Notes: generated by a model not told the origin, from the letters alone. A DNA stretch of 9,617 nt from an uncultured Planctomycetaceae bacterium (GCA_937967755.1 CALBTA010000653.1:1-9617), one strand, 5' to 3'. Counted from the first letter of the stretch, positions 1-6,430 are shown. Made by a program: numbers and translations.

Positions 1-1016
1 CCGGCGGCGTCGACTTGCTGCCGCGTTGCCGCTTCGAGCTGCTGCGCGGGACTCCCCTTCTCGCACAGGAAGATGATATGTTGTTCGGCGGCGGCGACGA
101 CCGGAGAGAGTTTGTTGTCGGTGTCGTTCAATGCGAACACGGCCTTCTCGACCGTCGGATCGCCAACGTGTTTGCGGACCGGCGGGATCAACCCGCGGGC
201 GGCGGCGCTGGGCTTGTCTTCGGAGTAGTCCTTGGCGACTTTGCCAAACTCGTCAGGGTTGGCTGCCAGGTATTTGTGAATCTGATCGCAACGGGCCTTG
301 TCCTTGATCATCACCATGCGAACCTGGCGCTTCTCGCCATGTTGCGATTCGTACTCCTTGAGCAACTCTTCCCGCGCGGGCTGCACCTTGTCGGCCGCCA
401 ACTTCCGCAGGGCAATGGTCGGCCAGATGATGTCGTTGCGGTACTGCTGTGGGTTGATGTTCCGTTCCGACTTGAGCATTTCTAACCAGCGTTCGCTCGA
501 CAGGCTGAACTTGGCGGCCATGCGTGTGATTTCGGCTTCAACTTCCTGCGCGGTGATTTGAATGCCTTGGGTTTGGCACGCCTGCAGGATGAGGTGCTTG
601 TTGACGAGGTTCTCGACAACGTCCGCCCCGTAACGGCTGACCGCCGCCTTGGCGAGTTGCTCTCGGCTGATGTTCTGGCCATTGACCACCGCCACGACCT
701 TCGGCTTCGACTGGGCTTGCGTTTGAGCGCGCGGAACCTGGTTGGCGGATGCGGCCGGGCGAACGGGAGCCGGCGCGCCGGTGCGCTGCTGGCCCTGCGC
801 CGGGTTGGATGCGCCGCGAACGGCTGGGCGTTGTGCCGTCGCTTCTTCGCTGCCGAGGTACTGCTTTGCAGCGATGCAGATGGCGATGACCGCCACGCTA
901 CAACCGATGGCGGCAATAATGTAGCGGGCGTTCCGCGGCCGGCTATGTGGTGCCCGGGCAGCCGTTGATTTTTTCGCTGGTTGTTTGGCGGCGGGTCGTT
1001 TGCGCTTCTTACTCAT
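1..1016 (-). CDS. Membrane-anchored SurA/PrsA-like peptidyl-prolyl isomerase (parvulin), 3' end cut by the window
   Basis: The frame is open for 338 codons from the ATG at 1016 to the left edge, with no stop. Residues 1-31 are very basic (MSKKRKRP start). Residues 32-50 form one hydrophobic segment, so the protein is probably anchored with its N-terminus in the cytoplasm and its bulk outside. Residues 56-105 are a Pro/Ala/Gln-rich linker. Residues 107-225 resemble the helical SurA N-terminal chaperone region (VVAVVNGQNISREQL). Residues 229-320 look like a parvulin rotamase domain: a strand with KRQVRMVMIK, then FGKVAKDYSEDKPSAA, then a GLIPPV turn. The family catalyses cis-trans isomerisation of prolyl bonds and helps exported proteins fold. 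GGAG lies 10 nt upstream of the ATG, and a strong promoter lies about 75 nt further up. The C-terminus is missing, so a second parvulin domain cannot be excluded. Assignment is by pattern only. Confidence 0.82.
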   Translation of the reverse strand, partial: MSKKRKRPAAKQPAKKSTAARAPHSRPRNARYIIAAIGCSVAVIAICIAAKQYLGSEEATAQRPAVRGASNPAQGQQRTGAPAPVRPAASANQVPRAQTQAQSKPKVVAVVNGQNISREQLAKAAVSRYGADVVENLVNKHLILQACQTQGIQITAQEVEAEITRMAAKFSLSSERWLEMLKSERNINPQQYRNDIIWPTIALRKLAADKVQPAREELLKEYESQHGEKRQVRMVMIKDKARCDQIHKYLAANPDEFGKVAKDYSEDKPSAAARGLIPPVRKHVGDPTVEKAVFALNDTDNKLSPVVAAAEQHIIFLCEKGSPAQQLEAATRQQVDAA

Positions 1017-1019
1017 GGG

Positions 1020-1039
1020 ACGGTTTCTCCATAAACCGT
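1020..1039 (-). promoter_or_regulatory. Hairpin presenting the Shine-Dalgarno of the parvulin gene in its loop
   Basis: On the minus strand ACGGTTT and AAACCGT form a perfect 7-bp stem (1039-1033 with 1026-1020). The 6-nt loop ATGGAG contains the SD GGAG (1030-1027). The stem ends three bases before the start codon. An SD exposed in a loop may aid or tune ribosome loading. The fold is read directly from the sequence; the regulatory role is inference. Confidence 0.45.
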
Positions 1040-1058
1040 TGTGACGTATCACGTTACG

Positions 1059-1077
1059 CGCCGGCATCCAGCCGGCG
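1059..1077 (-). repeat. Palindrome in the 5' untranslated region of the parvulin gene
   Basis: CGCCGGC (1059-1065) and GCCGGCG (1071-1077) form a perfect 7-bp inverted repeat around a 5-nt loop. It lies between the predicted promoter and the start codon. No T-run follows on either strand, so it is not an intrinsic terminator. Confidence 0.5.
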
Positions 1078-1099
1078 GGCGGGTACAAAGTGGGTGGGG

Positions 1100-1128
1100 A
1101 ATATAGAATCATCCCCCGCGGTGGTCAA
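1100..1128 (-). promoter_or_regulatory. Sigma70-type promoter for the parvulin gene
   Basis: On the minus strand TTGACC (-35, 1128-1123) and TATATT (-10, 1105-1100) are separated by exactly 17 bp. This predicts a transcript start near 1093 and a leader of about 75 nt before the ATG at 1016. It suggests the parvulin gene can be transcribed independently of the upstream phosphodiesterase gene. Confidence 0.6.
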
Positions 1129-1170
1129 GACAATTTGCGGAAGATGGGCAGCAGCGCGGTTTGTCGAAGA

Positions 1171-2025
1171 TCACTGCCGTAGCCGGTTCCGCATGGCTAC
1201 GATCGCCGCCGGATCGTCGGTAATGATGCCGTCGACGCCTGCTTCGATCAGCAGCTTCGCCGCCCGCGGGCTGTTGATGGTGTAGATCCAAACCTTCATT
1301 CCGCGGGCGTGAATGGCAGCGATGTCTTCCTTGCCCAGGTCGCGATTCCACCCGACGAGTTGTGCCCCGGTCTTTTCCATCGCGTCGAGTTTCTCGGTCG
1401 TCAGTTCGTCTTTGCCGAGCGCACCCAGCACCGCCTCGGGTGCTAGCCGCCGGAACTCTGTGATGTATTCCCAGTCGAACGCATGCACGACAACCTTGTC
1501 GAGCATCCGCTTTTCTCGCAACAGCTTGACGCAAGCTTCCGCGTCGCCCGTTTTGCGTTCGATCATCGTGACCCGATGCTTCTGAATCAGGTCGAGCGAT
1601 TCTGACAGCGTCGGCACTTTCGCCCCGCGAAAGTTGGGGTGAAACCATGCGCCGGCGTCGAGGCGTTGGAGTTGCGCCCAAGTTACCTCGCCAATCGCCA
1701 GTTCCCGCTGTTTGAGCACTCGCGGACCGTCGGTTGTGCGGTCGAGGTTTTTGTCATGGAACGCGACTTGCTGCCCGTCCTTGGTGACCATGTAGTCGAG
1801 TTCCACCACATCGGCTCCTGCGCGGATCGCCGATTGAAACGAGACCAGCGTGTTCTCTGGCGCGAACGCCGCGTTGCCGCGATGCCCGATCACCAACACC
1901 CGATCGGCGGCAACGAACTTGCCGGCGGGTGTGTCGGGAAATTTGTCGGACGCGGTCACGGGTTGGAAAAGGTAGGCAACTGCCAGAGCCGCGGCGAAGG
2001 CAACACGAATGTGACGATGGGCCAT
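1171..2025 (-). CDS. Secreted glycerophosphodiester phosphodiesterase (GDPD family)
   Basis: The 284-residue product probably hydrolyses glycerophosphodiesters to glycerol-3-phosphate and an alcohol outside the cytoplasmic membrane. Residues 1-26 are a signal peptide (HRHIR, a hydrophobic stretch, then VTAS). The family signature is clear: H48-R49-G50, then APENT with E57, then the metal ligands E75 and D77 (VELD), H90 (VAFHD), and E156/K158 (MIERK). The C-terminal barrel end reads KVWIYTIN and then GVDGIITDDP. The ATG at 2025 shares its A with the frr stop (TGATG), and GAGG lies just upstream, pointing to translational coupling. A TTG one codon earlier (2028) is possible but less likely. The typical family length is matched. 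Substrate head group and metal cannot be told from the sequence. Confidence 0.88.
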   Translation of the reverse strand: MAHRHIRVAFAAALAVAYLFQPVTASDKFPDTPAGKFVAADRVLVIGHRGNAAFAPENTLVSFQSAIRAGADVVELDYMVTKDGQQVAFHDKNLDRTTDGPRVLKQRELAIGEVTWAQLQRLDAGAWFHPNFRGAKVPTLSESLDLIQKHRVTMIERKTGDAEACVKLLREKRMLDKVVVHAFDWEYITEFRRLAPEAVLGALGKDELTTEKLDAMEKTGAQLVGWNRDLGKEDIAAIHARGMKVWIYTINSPRAAKLLIEAGVDGIITDDPAAIVAMRNRLRQ

Positions 2026-2582
2026 CAATCCATCACCTCTTCCTCGCGGGCTTTGGCCATGGCGGAGGCCTTGTCTTCGTACTTCTTGGTTAGTTCTTGG
2101 ACTTCGTCTTTGATCGAATCACGAACGTCTTCGCTAATCTCTTTGTCCTTCTCGGCCTGATCGGCTGCTTTGTTGGCGTCGCGGCGGATGTTGCGGATGG
2201 AAACCTTCGCCTGTTCGGCCAGCTCCTTAATGCGGCTGACCATCTTCTTGCGCACGTCGGTCGACAGGGCGGGAATGTTCAAGCGGATCACCCGGCCGTC
2301 GTTCTGCGGCGTCAGGCCGAGATCGCTGGCAATGATCGCCTTTTCGATGTCCTTGATCGTCCCGGGATCAAAAGGGCGAACGACAATTTGCGTCGGCTCG
2401 GGCGCCCCGACGGAGGCCAACTGCTTCATCGGAGTTTGCGAACCGTAGACCTCGACGCGCAGCGAATCAACCAACCCCGGGTTCGCCCGGCCCGTGCGGA
2501 TGCCGGCCAACGAAGACTTCAATACATCCACCGCCTTCTCCATCCGCTCTTCGGCATCAAAGGTGATTTCATCGGCACTCAT
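2025..2582 (-). CDS. frr: Ribosome recycling factor
   Basis: The protein has 185 residues, the normal length for RRF. With EF-G it splits post-termination ribosomes in the cytoplasm. Recognisable stretches are the N-terminal MEKAVDVLKSSLAGIRTGRA, the VRPFDPGTIKDIEKAI segment, LTPQNDGRVIRLNIP, and the C-terminal basic helix SIRNIRRDANK followed by KDKEISED. The ATG at 2582 has AGGAG (2594-2590) at 7-nt spacing. The frame stays open further upstream to 2690, but that extension reads through the palindromic repeat and is rejected. The gene sits 132 nt after pyrH in the standard rpsB-tsf-pyrH-frr order. Its stop overlaps the next start by one base. Confidence 0.97.
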   Translation of the reverse strand: MSADEITFDAEERMEKAVDVLKSSLAGIRTGRANPGLVDSLRVEVYGSQTPMKQLASVGAPEPTQIVVRPFDPGTIKDIEKAIIASDLGLTPQNDGRVIRLNIPALSTDVRKKMVSRIKELAEQAKVSIRNIRRDANKAADQAEKDKEISEDVRDSIKDEVQELTKKYEDKASAMAKAREEEVMD

Positions 2583-2615
2583 TGTTGCACTCCTGATCGC
2601 TTCGTGTTCGTGTCT

Positions 2616-2710
2616 CCCTCTCCCTGTGGGAGAGGGCCGGGGTGAGGGTAGTGCGCGTTCGCGCTGCATCCTCATCCGGCCTTCGGCCACCTCCTCCCGG
2701 AGGGAGAAGG
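2616..2710. repeat. Bipartite palindromic intergenic repeat between pyrH and frr
   Basis: Two related copies face each other. The left copy has CCCTCTCCC/GGGAGAGGG (2616-2624 and 2628-2636, 9-bp stem, loop TGT) followed by CCGGGGTGAGGG. The right copy (2668-2710), read on the minus strand, has TTCTCCC, then GGGAGGAGG, a 10-nt insertion, and CCGGATGAGG. A short GCGCG-TT-CGCGC palindrome (2653-2664) lies between them. This resembles a REP/BIME-type unit that could be copied by a mobilising enzyme. No transposase is present here. Confidence 0.7.
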
Positions 2711-2714
2711 CGAT

Positions 2715-3458
2715 TCAACTTCCCGCCCCCTCTTGCCCATCAATCAACGTTCCCACCTTCTCGCCGCTAACGGCTCGCTCGATGTTGCCCGGCTTGAGGT
2801 AGTTGAAAACCAATATCGGCTTCTCGTGCTCCATGCAATGCGCGATGGCGGTCGCGTCCATCACCCGTAGGTTTCGCTCGCGCACGTCATTGTAGCTCAA
2901 ATGCGGAATCCAAGTCGCGTGCGGGTTCTTCTCCGGGTCTTCGCTGTAAACGCCATCGACGCGGGTTGCCTTCAGCAAGATGTCGGCGTCCAGTTCCAAC
3001 GCGGCGAGGGCGGCGGCGGTATCGGTCGTGACGAACGGCCGGCCGGTTCCGGCAGCCACAATCACGATCCGCCCTTTCTCCAAATGCCGCGCGGCCCGGC
3101 GGCGGATGTAGGGTTCGCAAATGGCGTCCATCGGAATCGACGACATCAGCCGGGTGTCGCAGCCGATGTTCTCCAAGGCGTTCTGCAGCGCCAGCCCGTT
3201 AATGACCGTGGCCAACATTCCCATCTGGTGGGCCGTCGCTTCGTGTACGGCCGCGTTGCCGGCGGTAAACTGCGCTCCGCGCAGAATATTCCCCCCGCCG
3301 ATGACCAACGCCATCTCACACCCGGCTGCTCTAGCAGCCACCACCTGCTGCGAAATCTGCGTCACCTCGCTCATGCTGATGCCGCGCTCGCCGGGCGGAG
3401 AGAAACTCTCACCCGAAAGTTTCAACACGACCCGCTTGTAGGATTTGTTGTCACTCAT
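2715..3458 (-). CDS. pyrH: Uridylate kinase (UMP kinase)
   Basis: The 247-residue protein phosphorylates UMP to UDP with ATP in the cytoplasm, in pyrimidine nucleotide synthesis. It belongs to the hexameric amino-acid-kinase fold found in bacteria. Diagnostic segments are [10 protein letters not shown] near residues 10-19, the nucleotide loop [10 protein letters not shown] at residues 52-61, [19 protein letters not shown], and [19 protein letters not shown]. The ATG at 3458 begins [11 protein letters not shown], as expected for the family. The SD is modest (AGGA, 10 nt away). An in-frame upstream extension to 3506 adds residues with no family similarity. Because a terminator follows tsf, the gene probably has its own promoter. 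A weak candidate is TTTCAA (3515-3510), 16 bp, TATTTT (3493-3488), with the -35 inside the repeat arm. Confidence 0.97.
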   Translation of the reverse strand: MSDNKSYKRVVLKLSGESFSPPGERGISMSEVTQISQQVVAARAAGCEMALVIGGGNILRGAQFTAGNAAVHEATAHQMGMLATVINGLALQNALENIGCDTRLMSSIPMDAICEPYIRRRAARHLEKGRIVIVAAGTGRPFVTTDTAAALAALELDADILLKATRVDGVYSEDPEKNPHATWIPHLSYNDVRERNLRVMDATAIAHCMEHEKPILVFNYLKPGNIERAVSGEKVGTLIDGQEGAGS

Positions 3459-3496
3459 ACAACGCCCATCCTGCTCGCATCCAATTGAAAATATTC

Positions 3497-3654
3497 CGTG
3501 TGCCACTGCTTGAAAGCGAATTCAACCTGACAATCCGAGCTTCGTCACCACGCCTTCAAGCAGTGCCGAAGTGCGAATCAACTCAGCACTGCTTGAAGGC
3601 GTGGAAGTCGATCTCAGTTGGTCGAAGACTCTCGCCTTCAAGCAGTGGCACACG
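3497..3654. repeat. Nested four-arm palindromic repeat in the tsf-pyrH spacer
   Basis: Four copies of the core CACTGCTTGAA(A/G)GCG alternate in orientation. The outer arms (3497-3519 and 3632-3654) are inverted 23-bp repeats with one mismatch. The inner arms (3548-3566 and 3586-3604) are a perfect 19-bp inverted repeat around a 19-nt loop. The whole 158-bp unit could fold into a cruciform or a branched RNA. It encodes no protein and looks like a mobile or miniature palindromic element. Confidence 0.8.
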
Positions 3655-3669
3655 AAGACCTACTCAGCT

Positions 3670-3708
3670 AAAAAAAACTAAAGGCCCCGGCGATTACGCG
3701 CCGGAGCC
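3670..3708 (-). terminator. Rho-independent terminator after tsf
   Basis: On the minus strand GGCTCCGGCG (3708-3699) pairs with CGCCGGGGCC (3692-3683), giving 10 bp with one G-U, around the loop CGTAAT. It is followed by TTTAG and eight T residues. It begins 20 nt past the tsf stop and should separate the rpsB-tsf transcript from pyrH. Confidence 0.88.
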
Positions 3709-3727
3709 TGTTGATGACAACGTTTTC

Positions 3728-4585
3728 TTATTCAGCTTCTTCCGCCGGGGCGTTGTCGGCCAAATCCCAATGGGTGTAGGCCAGGATCGTCATGTTCGCA
3801 CCCTTGGCATACTTGCTGACCGACTGCTTATCGTCCTTCACGAACGGTTGCTCAAGGAGCGCCCTTTCGGCGTAGAACTGGCGCATCCGGCCTTCGACCA
3901 TTTTGTCGATGATGTTATCAGGCTTGCCTTCGGCGCGGGCGGCTTCGGAAAGGATGTTCCGTTCTTTGGCGACTTCATCAGCGTCGATGCTGTCTTTGTC
4001 CAGCACCGCCGGCTTCATCGCGGCAACGTGCATCGCCACATCCTTGGCCGCTTCGTCGCTGCCCCCTTCGACTTGCACCAGCACGCCGGAGACCGTTCCC
4101 GAATTGTGGCTGTACCCGCCGGTGCCCCCTTCGTAACGGATGATCCGCCCGACCTTGAAGACTTCACGCATGCGGCCGTATAGCTCGTCCATCTGGTCCT
4201 TAAGCGTCAGGTCGGGTTTGCTCGGCGACTTCGCAGCCAACAGTTCGTCAGCAGTTGAAATGCCATCGCTTTCTGCCAAGGCTTGCGCCAAGTCGTTCGA
4301 CAGTTGGATGAATTCTTCGTGACCGGCGACGGGGGCGCTTTCGCAGTTCAGCTCGACCATCGCCCCGGCCGAATTACCAACGCCCGTGTAGGTTCCGAAT
4401 CGCCCAAAGGCCGTGCTGCGTTCGGCAGCTTTGGTGGCCATCGTTTTCGCGCCTTCTTTGCGCAGCAGTTCAATCGCCTGCTCTTCATCGCCGCCGGCTT
4501 CGGCCAGCGCCTGCTTGCATTTCATCATCGGAAGCCCGGTCCGCTCGCGGAGGTCCTTCACGGCGGCGGCTGTAATCGCTGCCAT
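3728..4585 (-). CDS. tsf: Elongation factor Ts
   Basis: The 285-residue protein is the nucleotide-exchange factor that recycles EF-Tu from GDP to GTP in the cytoplasm. The N-terminal UBA-like domain is clear (AAAVKDLRERTGLPMMKCKQ, then ALAEAGGDEEQAIELLRKEG). The core has the ELNCES segment, VAMHVAAMKP, and the late DKMVEGRM and LLEQPFVKDD motifs. Length matches the E. coli protein (283). The ATG at 4585 has AAGGA (4598-4594) at 8-nt spacing. The frame is open to 4711, but that part lies in the repeat-bearing spacer. One oddity: residues 80-86 read NCESAPV where E. coli has NCQTDFV, so the Asp-Phe pair that contacts EF-Tu is replaced by Ala84-Pro85. The gene follows rpsB and ends at a strong terminator. 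Confidence 0.97.
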   Translation of the reverse strand: MAAITAAAVKDLRERTGLPMMKCKQALAEAGGDEEQAIELLRKEGAKTMATKAAERSTAFGRFGTYTGVGNSAGAMVELNCESAPVAGHEEFIQLSNDLAQALAESDGISTADELLAAKSPSKPDLTLKDQMDELYGRMREVFKVGRIIRYEGGTGGYSHNSGTVSGVLVQVEGGSDEAAKDVAMHVAAMKPAVLDKDSIDADEVAKERNILSEAARAEGKPDNIIDKMVEGRMRQFYAERALLEQPFVKDDKQSVSKYAKGANMTILAYTHWDLADNAPAEEAE

Positions 4586-4679
4586 AGTGCTTTTCCTTTT
4601 AAGTAGAGAGTAGTGTGACTTGTCGTTGTGATAGATGCCTTTTTCGCGAACAAAGTTCGCTGCAATCAGGCGGCCTGCG

Positions 4680-4716
4680 GCGGCGTAGTACGGACTTCCA
4701 CGTCCGTCCACGCCGC
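4680..4716. repeat. Palindromic repeat in the rpsB-tsf spacer
   Basis: An inner stem ACGGAC/GTCCGT (4690-4695, 4702-4707) with loop TTCCAC sits inside an outer stem GCGGCGT/ACGCCGC (4680-4686, 4710-4716). A separate GCGAAC-AAA-GTTCGC hairpin lies at 4646-4660. Neither is followed by a T-run in the direction of the genes, so read-through from rpsB to tsf is expected. Confidence 0.6.
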
Positions 4717-4773
4717 ATGATTCGCCTTCGATTCCCCAGACTTGGATGCCCAGGCTGCCGATGCGATCGCCCT

Positions 4774-5520
4774 TTACCCGGCGGCCGTGGCTGGTTCGGC
4801 GGCCGGTGCTTGGGCTGCATTTTTCTGCTGCGCCGCTCCCTGGCTGGCGCCGGCGACGACCGCGTCGGCCAGGTGGCGGGCGATGATTTCAATGGAACGA
4901 ATTCCGTCGTCGTTGCCGGGGATCGGCAGGTCAACCATGTCGGGATTGCAATCGGTATCAACCAACGCCACGACCGGAAGGCCCAATGCCCGAGCTTCGG
5001 CGACCGCCGTTTTTTCCTTCTTCGGGTCGAACACCACCATGCAACTGGGGCGGCGCTTCATGTCGCGAATCCCGTTCAGGTTGCGGTACATTTTGCGGTA
5101 CTCGCGAGCCAGCGCCGACTGCATCTTCTTTGAATAAGTGTTGATCTCGTCACTGCCGCGCAGTTCTTCCAGTTCGACCAACCGCGAGATTCGGCTGGTA
5201 ATCGTCCGGAAGTTCGTCAGCGTTCCGCCGAGCCAGCGTTCCGCGACGAACGGCATTTTGCAACGACTGGCTTCGCGGGTGATGACTTCGCTGGCTTGCC
5301 GTTTGGTACCGACGAACAAGATCAGGTTCCCGGCGGCGGCCATTTGGCCCAGAAGTTTCTTCGCCCTGAGCAGCCCGCGCACGGTTTCGCGGACATCGAT
5401 AATGTGAATCATGTTTCGCCGTGCGTAGATGTACGGCGCCATTTTGGGATTCCAGCGGCTGCTACGGTGACCGAAGTGCACGCCAGCTTCCACAAGTTCC
5501 TTCACCAAAGACTGCGACAA
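4774..5520 (-). CDS. rpsB: 30S ribosomal protein S2, probable TTG start
   Basis: The 248-residue product is a component of the small ribosomal subunit, needed for late assembly and for S1 binding. Hallmarks are [80 protein letters not shown] and [22 protein letters not shown]. The last 25 residues are an Ala/Gln-rich tail. The start is taken as TTG at 5520, because the SD AAAGGAGG ends 5 nt upstream and the resulting N-terminus (MSQSLVKEL) fits the family. No in-frame ATG lies near. The gene is led by a promoter at 5744-5716 and a leader of about 190 nt, and is followed by tsf after 253 nt including the tail spacer. Confidence 0.96.
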   Translation of the reverse strand: MSQSLVKELVEAGVHFGHRSSRWNPKMAPYIYARRNMIHIIDVRETVRGLLRAKKLLGQMAAAGNLILFVGTKRQASEVITREASRCKMPFVAERWLGGTLTNFRTITSRISRLVELEELRGSDEINTYSKKMQSALAREYRKMYRNLNGIRDMKRRPSCMVVFDPKKEKTAVAEARALGLPVVALVDTDCNPDMVDLPIPGNDDGIRSIEIIARHLADAVVAGASQGAAQQKNAAQAPAAEPATAAG

Positions 5521-5525
5521 AATAT

Positions 5526-5533
5526 CCTCCTTT
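5526..5533 (-). promoter_or_regulatory. Perfect Shine-Dalgarno that fixes the rpsB TTG start
   Basis: AAAGGAGG on the minus strand is followed by the 5-nt spacer ATATT and then TTG. No ATG or GTG is placed at a suitable distance, so the strong SD supports initiation at a rare codon. Confidence 0.75.
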
Positions 5534-5709
5534 GTGAGTAAGAGCCAACCACGGTGCGACCGAAACGCGTTGGGTTTCTAATACCCGAAATGCGTGGAGC
5601 GATTGGTTGGGTGAGGTGACTTCATCACACCTCACTCCGACATGGCATCGCCCGTCCATCGGCAGCGTCGGCGGGAATACAGTCCCGCCAGCGGTTCAGC
5701 AAGAAACAA
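5534..5709 (-). promoter_or_regulatory. Structured 5' leader of rpsB
   Basis: Between the predicted transcript start and the SD are two clear hairpins. One is GGCGGGA/TCCCGCC (5670-5676 and 5683-5689, 6-nt loop). The other is GTGAGGTG/CACCTCAC (5611-5618 and 5628-5635, 9-nt loop). A longer-range pairing GGTTGG/CCAACC (5605-5610 with 5545-5550) could enclose the segment near the start. S2 is known to control its own operon through the rpsB leader in other bacteria. Whether this leader does so is inference. The first hairpin may instead be a dispersed repeat. Confidence 0.45.
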
Positions 5710-5715
5710 CCCCTA

Positions 5716-5744
5716 AATGTAAGAAACGAAGGGGTTTGCGTCAA
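5716..5744 (-). promoter_or_regulatory. Sigma70-type promoter for rpsB-tsf
   Basis: On the minus strand TTGACG (-35, 5744-5739) and TACATT (-10, 5721-5716) are separated by exactly 17 bp. The start would be near 5709, giving a leader of about 190 nt before rpsB. Confidence 0.65.
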
Positions 5745-5904
5745 TTGCTCCAAAGGCCGGAGGTGGAGTTCAATCTTCTGAATTGTCTTAGCCGTGACCG
5801 CAGCGCGTCGCGGAATCTGTGTTGCTCAAAGCTCTCATGGTTCCCTAAAGCCTTCTCAGCGATGCGTTGCATCGCGGCTTGGGCGAATGGGTTTCAGCAT
5901 CGGT

Positions 5905-6216
5905 TCACCACCACATCTGCAAATCGGCTCGTAACTCGTTGCCTGATTTGCGGTTCGGTCGAATCACCACTTTTGCGAGGGGCGGTGGAAGTGGTGAATT
6001 CTGAGAGCCGAGGAACGTTTCGTTCGTTGCCGTAAATCGTTTGCTGTGAGCAACTTCCGTCGATGGCTTCGCCGCGGCGGTCCGGCGGAATTCACCAAAG
6101 TGGCCACTTTTCGGGGGTGGTGCTGAATATTGCCCCTGCCGTAGCCGCAAGCTGCCAGCTTGCCGGCTAATGTGCTTGCCATTTGAATTGTGTTGCCAGT
6201 ACGAGTCTCGCCCCAT
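5905..6216 (-). CDS. Weak candidate small ORF of unknown function
   Basis: A 103-codon frame opens with ATG at 6216 behind a good SD (AGGAG at 6227-6223, 6-nt spacing). The first 15 residues (MGRDSYWQHNSNGKH) look protein-like. The frame then runs straight through the palindrome at 6169-6142 and continues with a composition that resembles no family I know. It may be a gene remnant whose body was replaced by a repeat, a real small gene, or chance. No membrane segment or motif is visible. Confidence 0.2.
   Translation of the reverse strand: MGRDSYWQHNSNGKHISRQAGSLRLRQGQYSAPPPKSGHFGEFRRTAAAKPSTEVAHSKRFTATNETFLGSQNSPLPPPLAKVVIRPNRKSGNELRADLQMWW
6142..6169. repeat. Short palindromic repeat
   Basis: TAGCCG-CAAGCT-GCC-AGCTTG-C-CGGCTA folds into a 12-bp stem with one bulged C and a GCC loop. 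No T-run follows. It resembles the dispersed intergenic palindromes elsewhere in this window in size and design. Confidence 0.55.
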
Positions 6217-6276
6217 GATCGTCTCCTGTGCTGTTGTGGGGTGGTCGCGTTGGCATAGGGCTGCCGCCTACGCCTG

Positions 6277-6307
6277 TAAGTGCCTGTAAGTATAAGTGAT
6301 CATAAGT
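6277..6307. promoter_or_regulatory. Cluster of four TAAGT direct repeats
   Basis: TAAGT occurs at 6277-6281, 6287-6291, 6293-6297 and 6303-6307, that is two TAAGT-N5-TAAGT pairs 6 bp apart. The first pair sits in a perfect 10-bp tandem duplication, GCCTGTAAGT. A 10-bp period equals one helical turn, as in operator arrays for dimeric regulators. The site lies 60-90 nt upstream of the weak ORF at 6216. Confidence 0.35.
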
Positions 6308-6334
6308 ATACACATAGTGGTACACTAAAACAGG

Positions 6335-6430
6335 TTTTTCACCAATAATTCTGGAAAGATTTTCCAGATTCGCTTCTGGGCCGGGATTGGGCGACGAATT
6401 TTTTTGAAAAACTTCCGCGCTGGTGAAAAA
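6335..6430. repeat. Nested inverted repeat
   Basis: TTTTTCACCA (6335-6344) and TGGTGAAAAA (6421-6430) are perfect 10-bp inverted arms. Inside them TCTGGAAA-GAT-TTTCCAGA (6350-6368) forms an 8-bp hairpin. The element also contains TTTTGAAAAACTTCC (6402-6416), whose reverse complement recurs at 9028-9042. Confidence 0.5.

Noticed and set aside
2583..2690. N-terminal extension of frr up to 2690
   Set aside because: It reads through the palindromic repeat, lacks family similarity, and the ATG at 2582 has a proper SD and gives the standard 185-aa length.
3485..4183. Long plus-strand frame antisense to tsf and similar frames opposite rpsB, pyrH, frr and the HNH gene
   Set aside because: These mirror strong minus-strand genes with high GC and show no family features.
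4586..4711. N-terminal extension of tsf up to 4711
   Set aside because: It lies in the repeat-bearing spacer; ATG at 4585 has AAGGA and the canonical EF-Ts N-terminus.
4722..4740. tRNA T-loop-like TTCGATTCC
   Set aside because: The flanking bases cannot form a T-stem and no acceptor or anticodon arms are found around it.
6306..6314. Near-match to a DnaA box (GTATACACA) next to AT-rich DNA and direct repeats, hinting at an origin
   Set aside because: It is a single box with one mismatch, there is no box cluster, and no replication gene is nearby.
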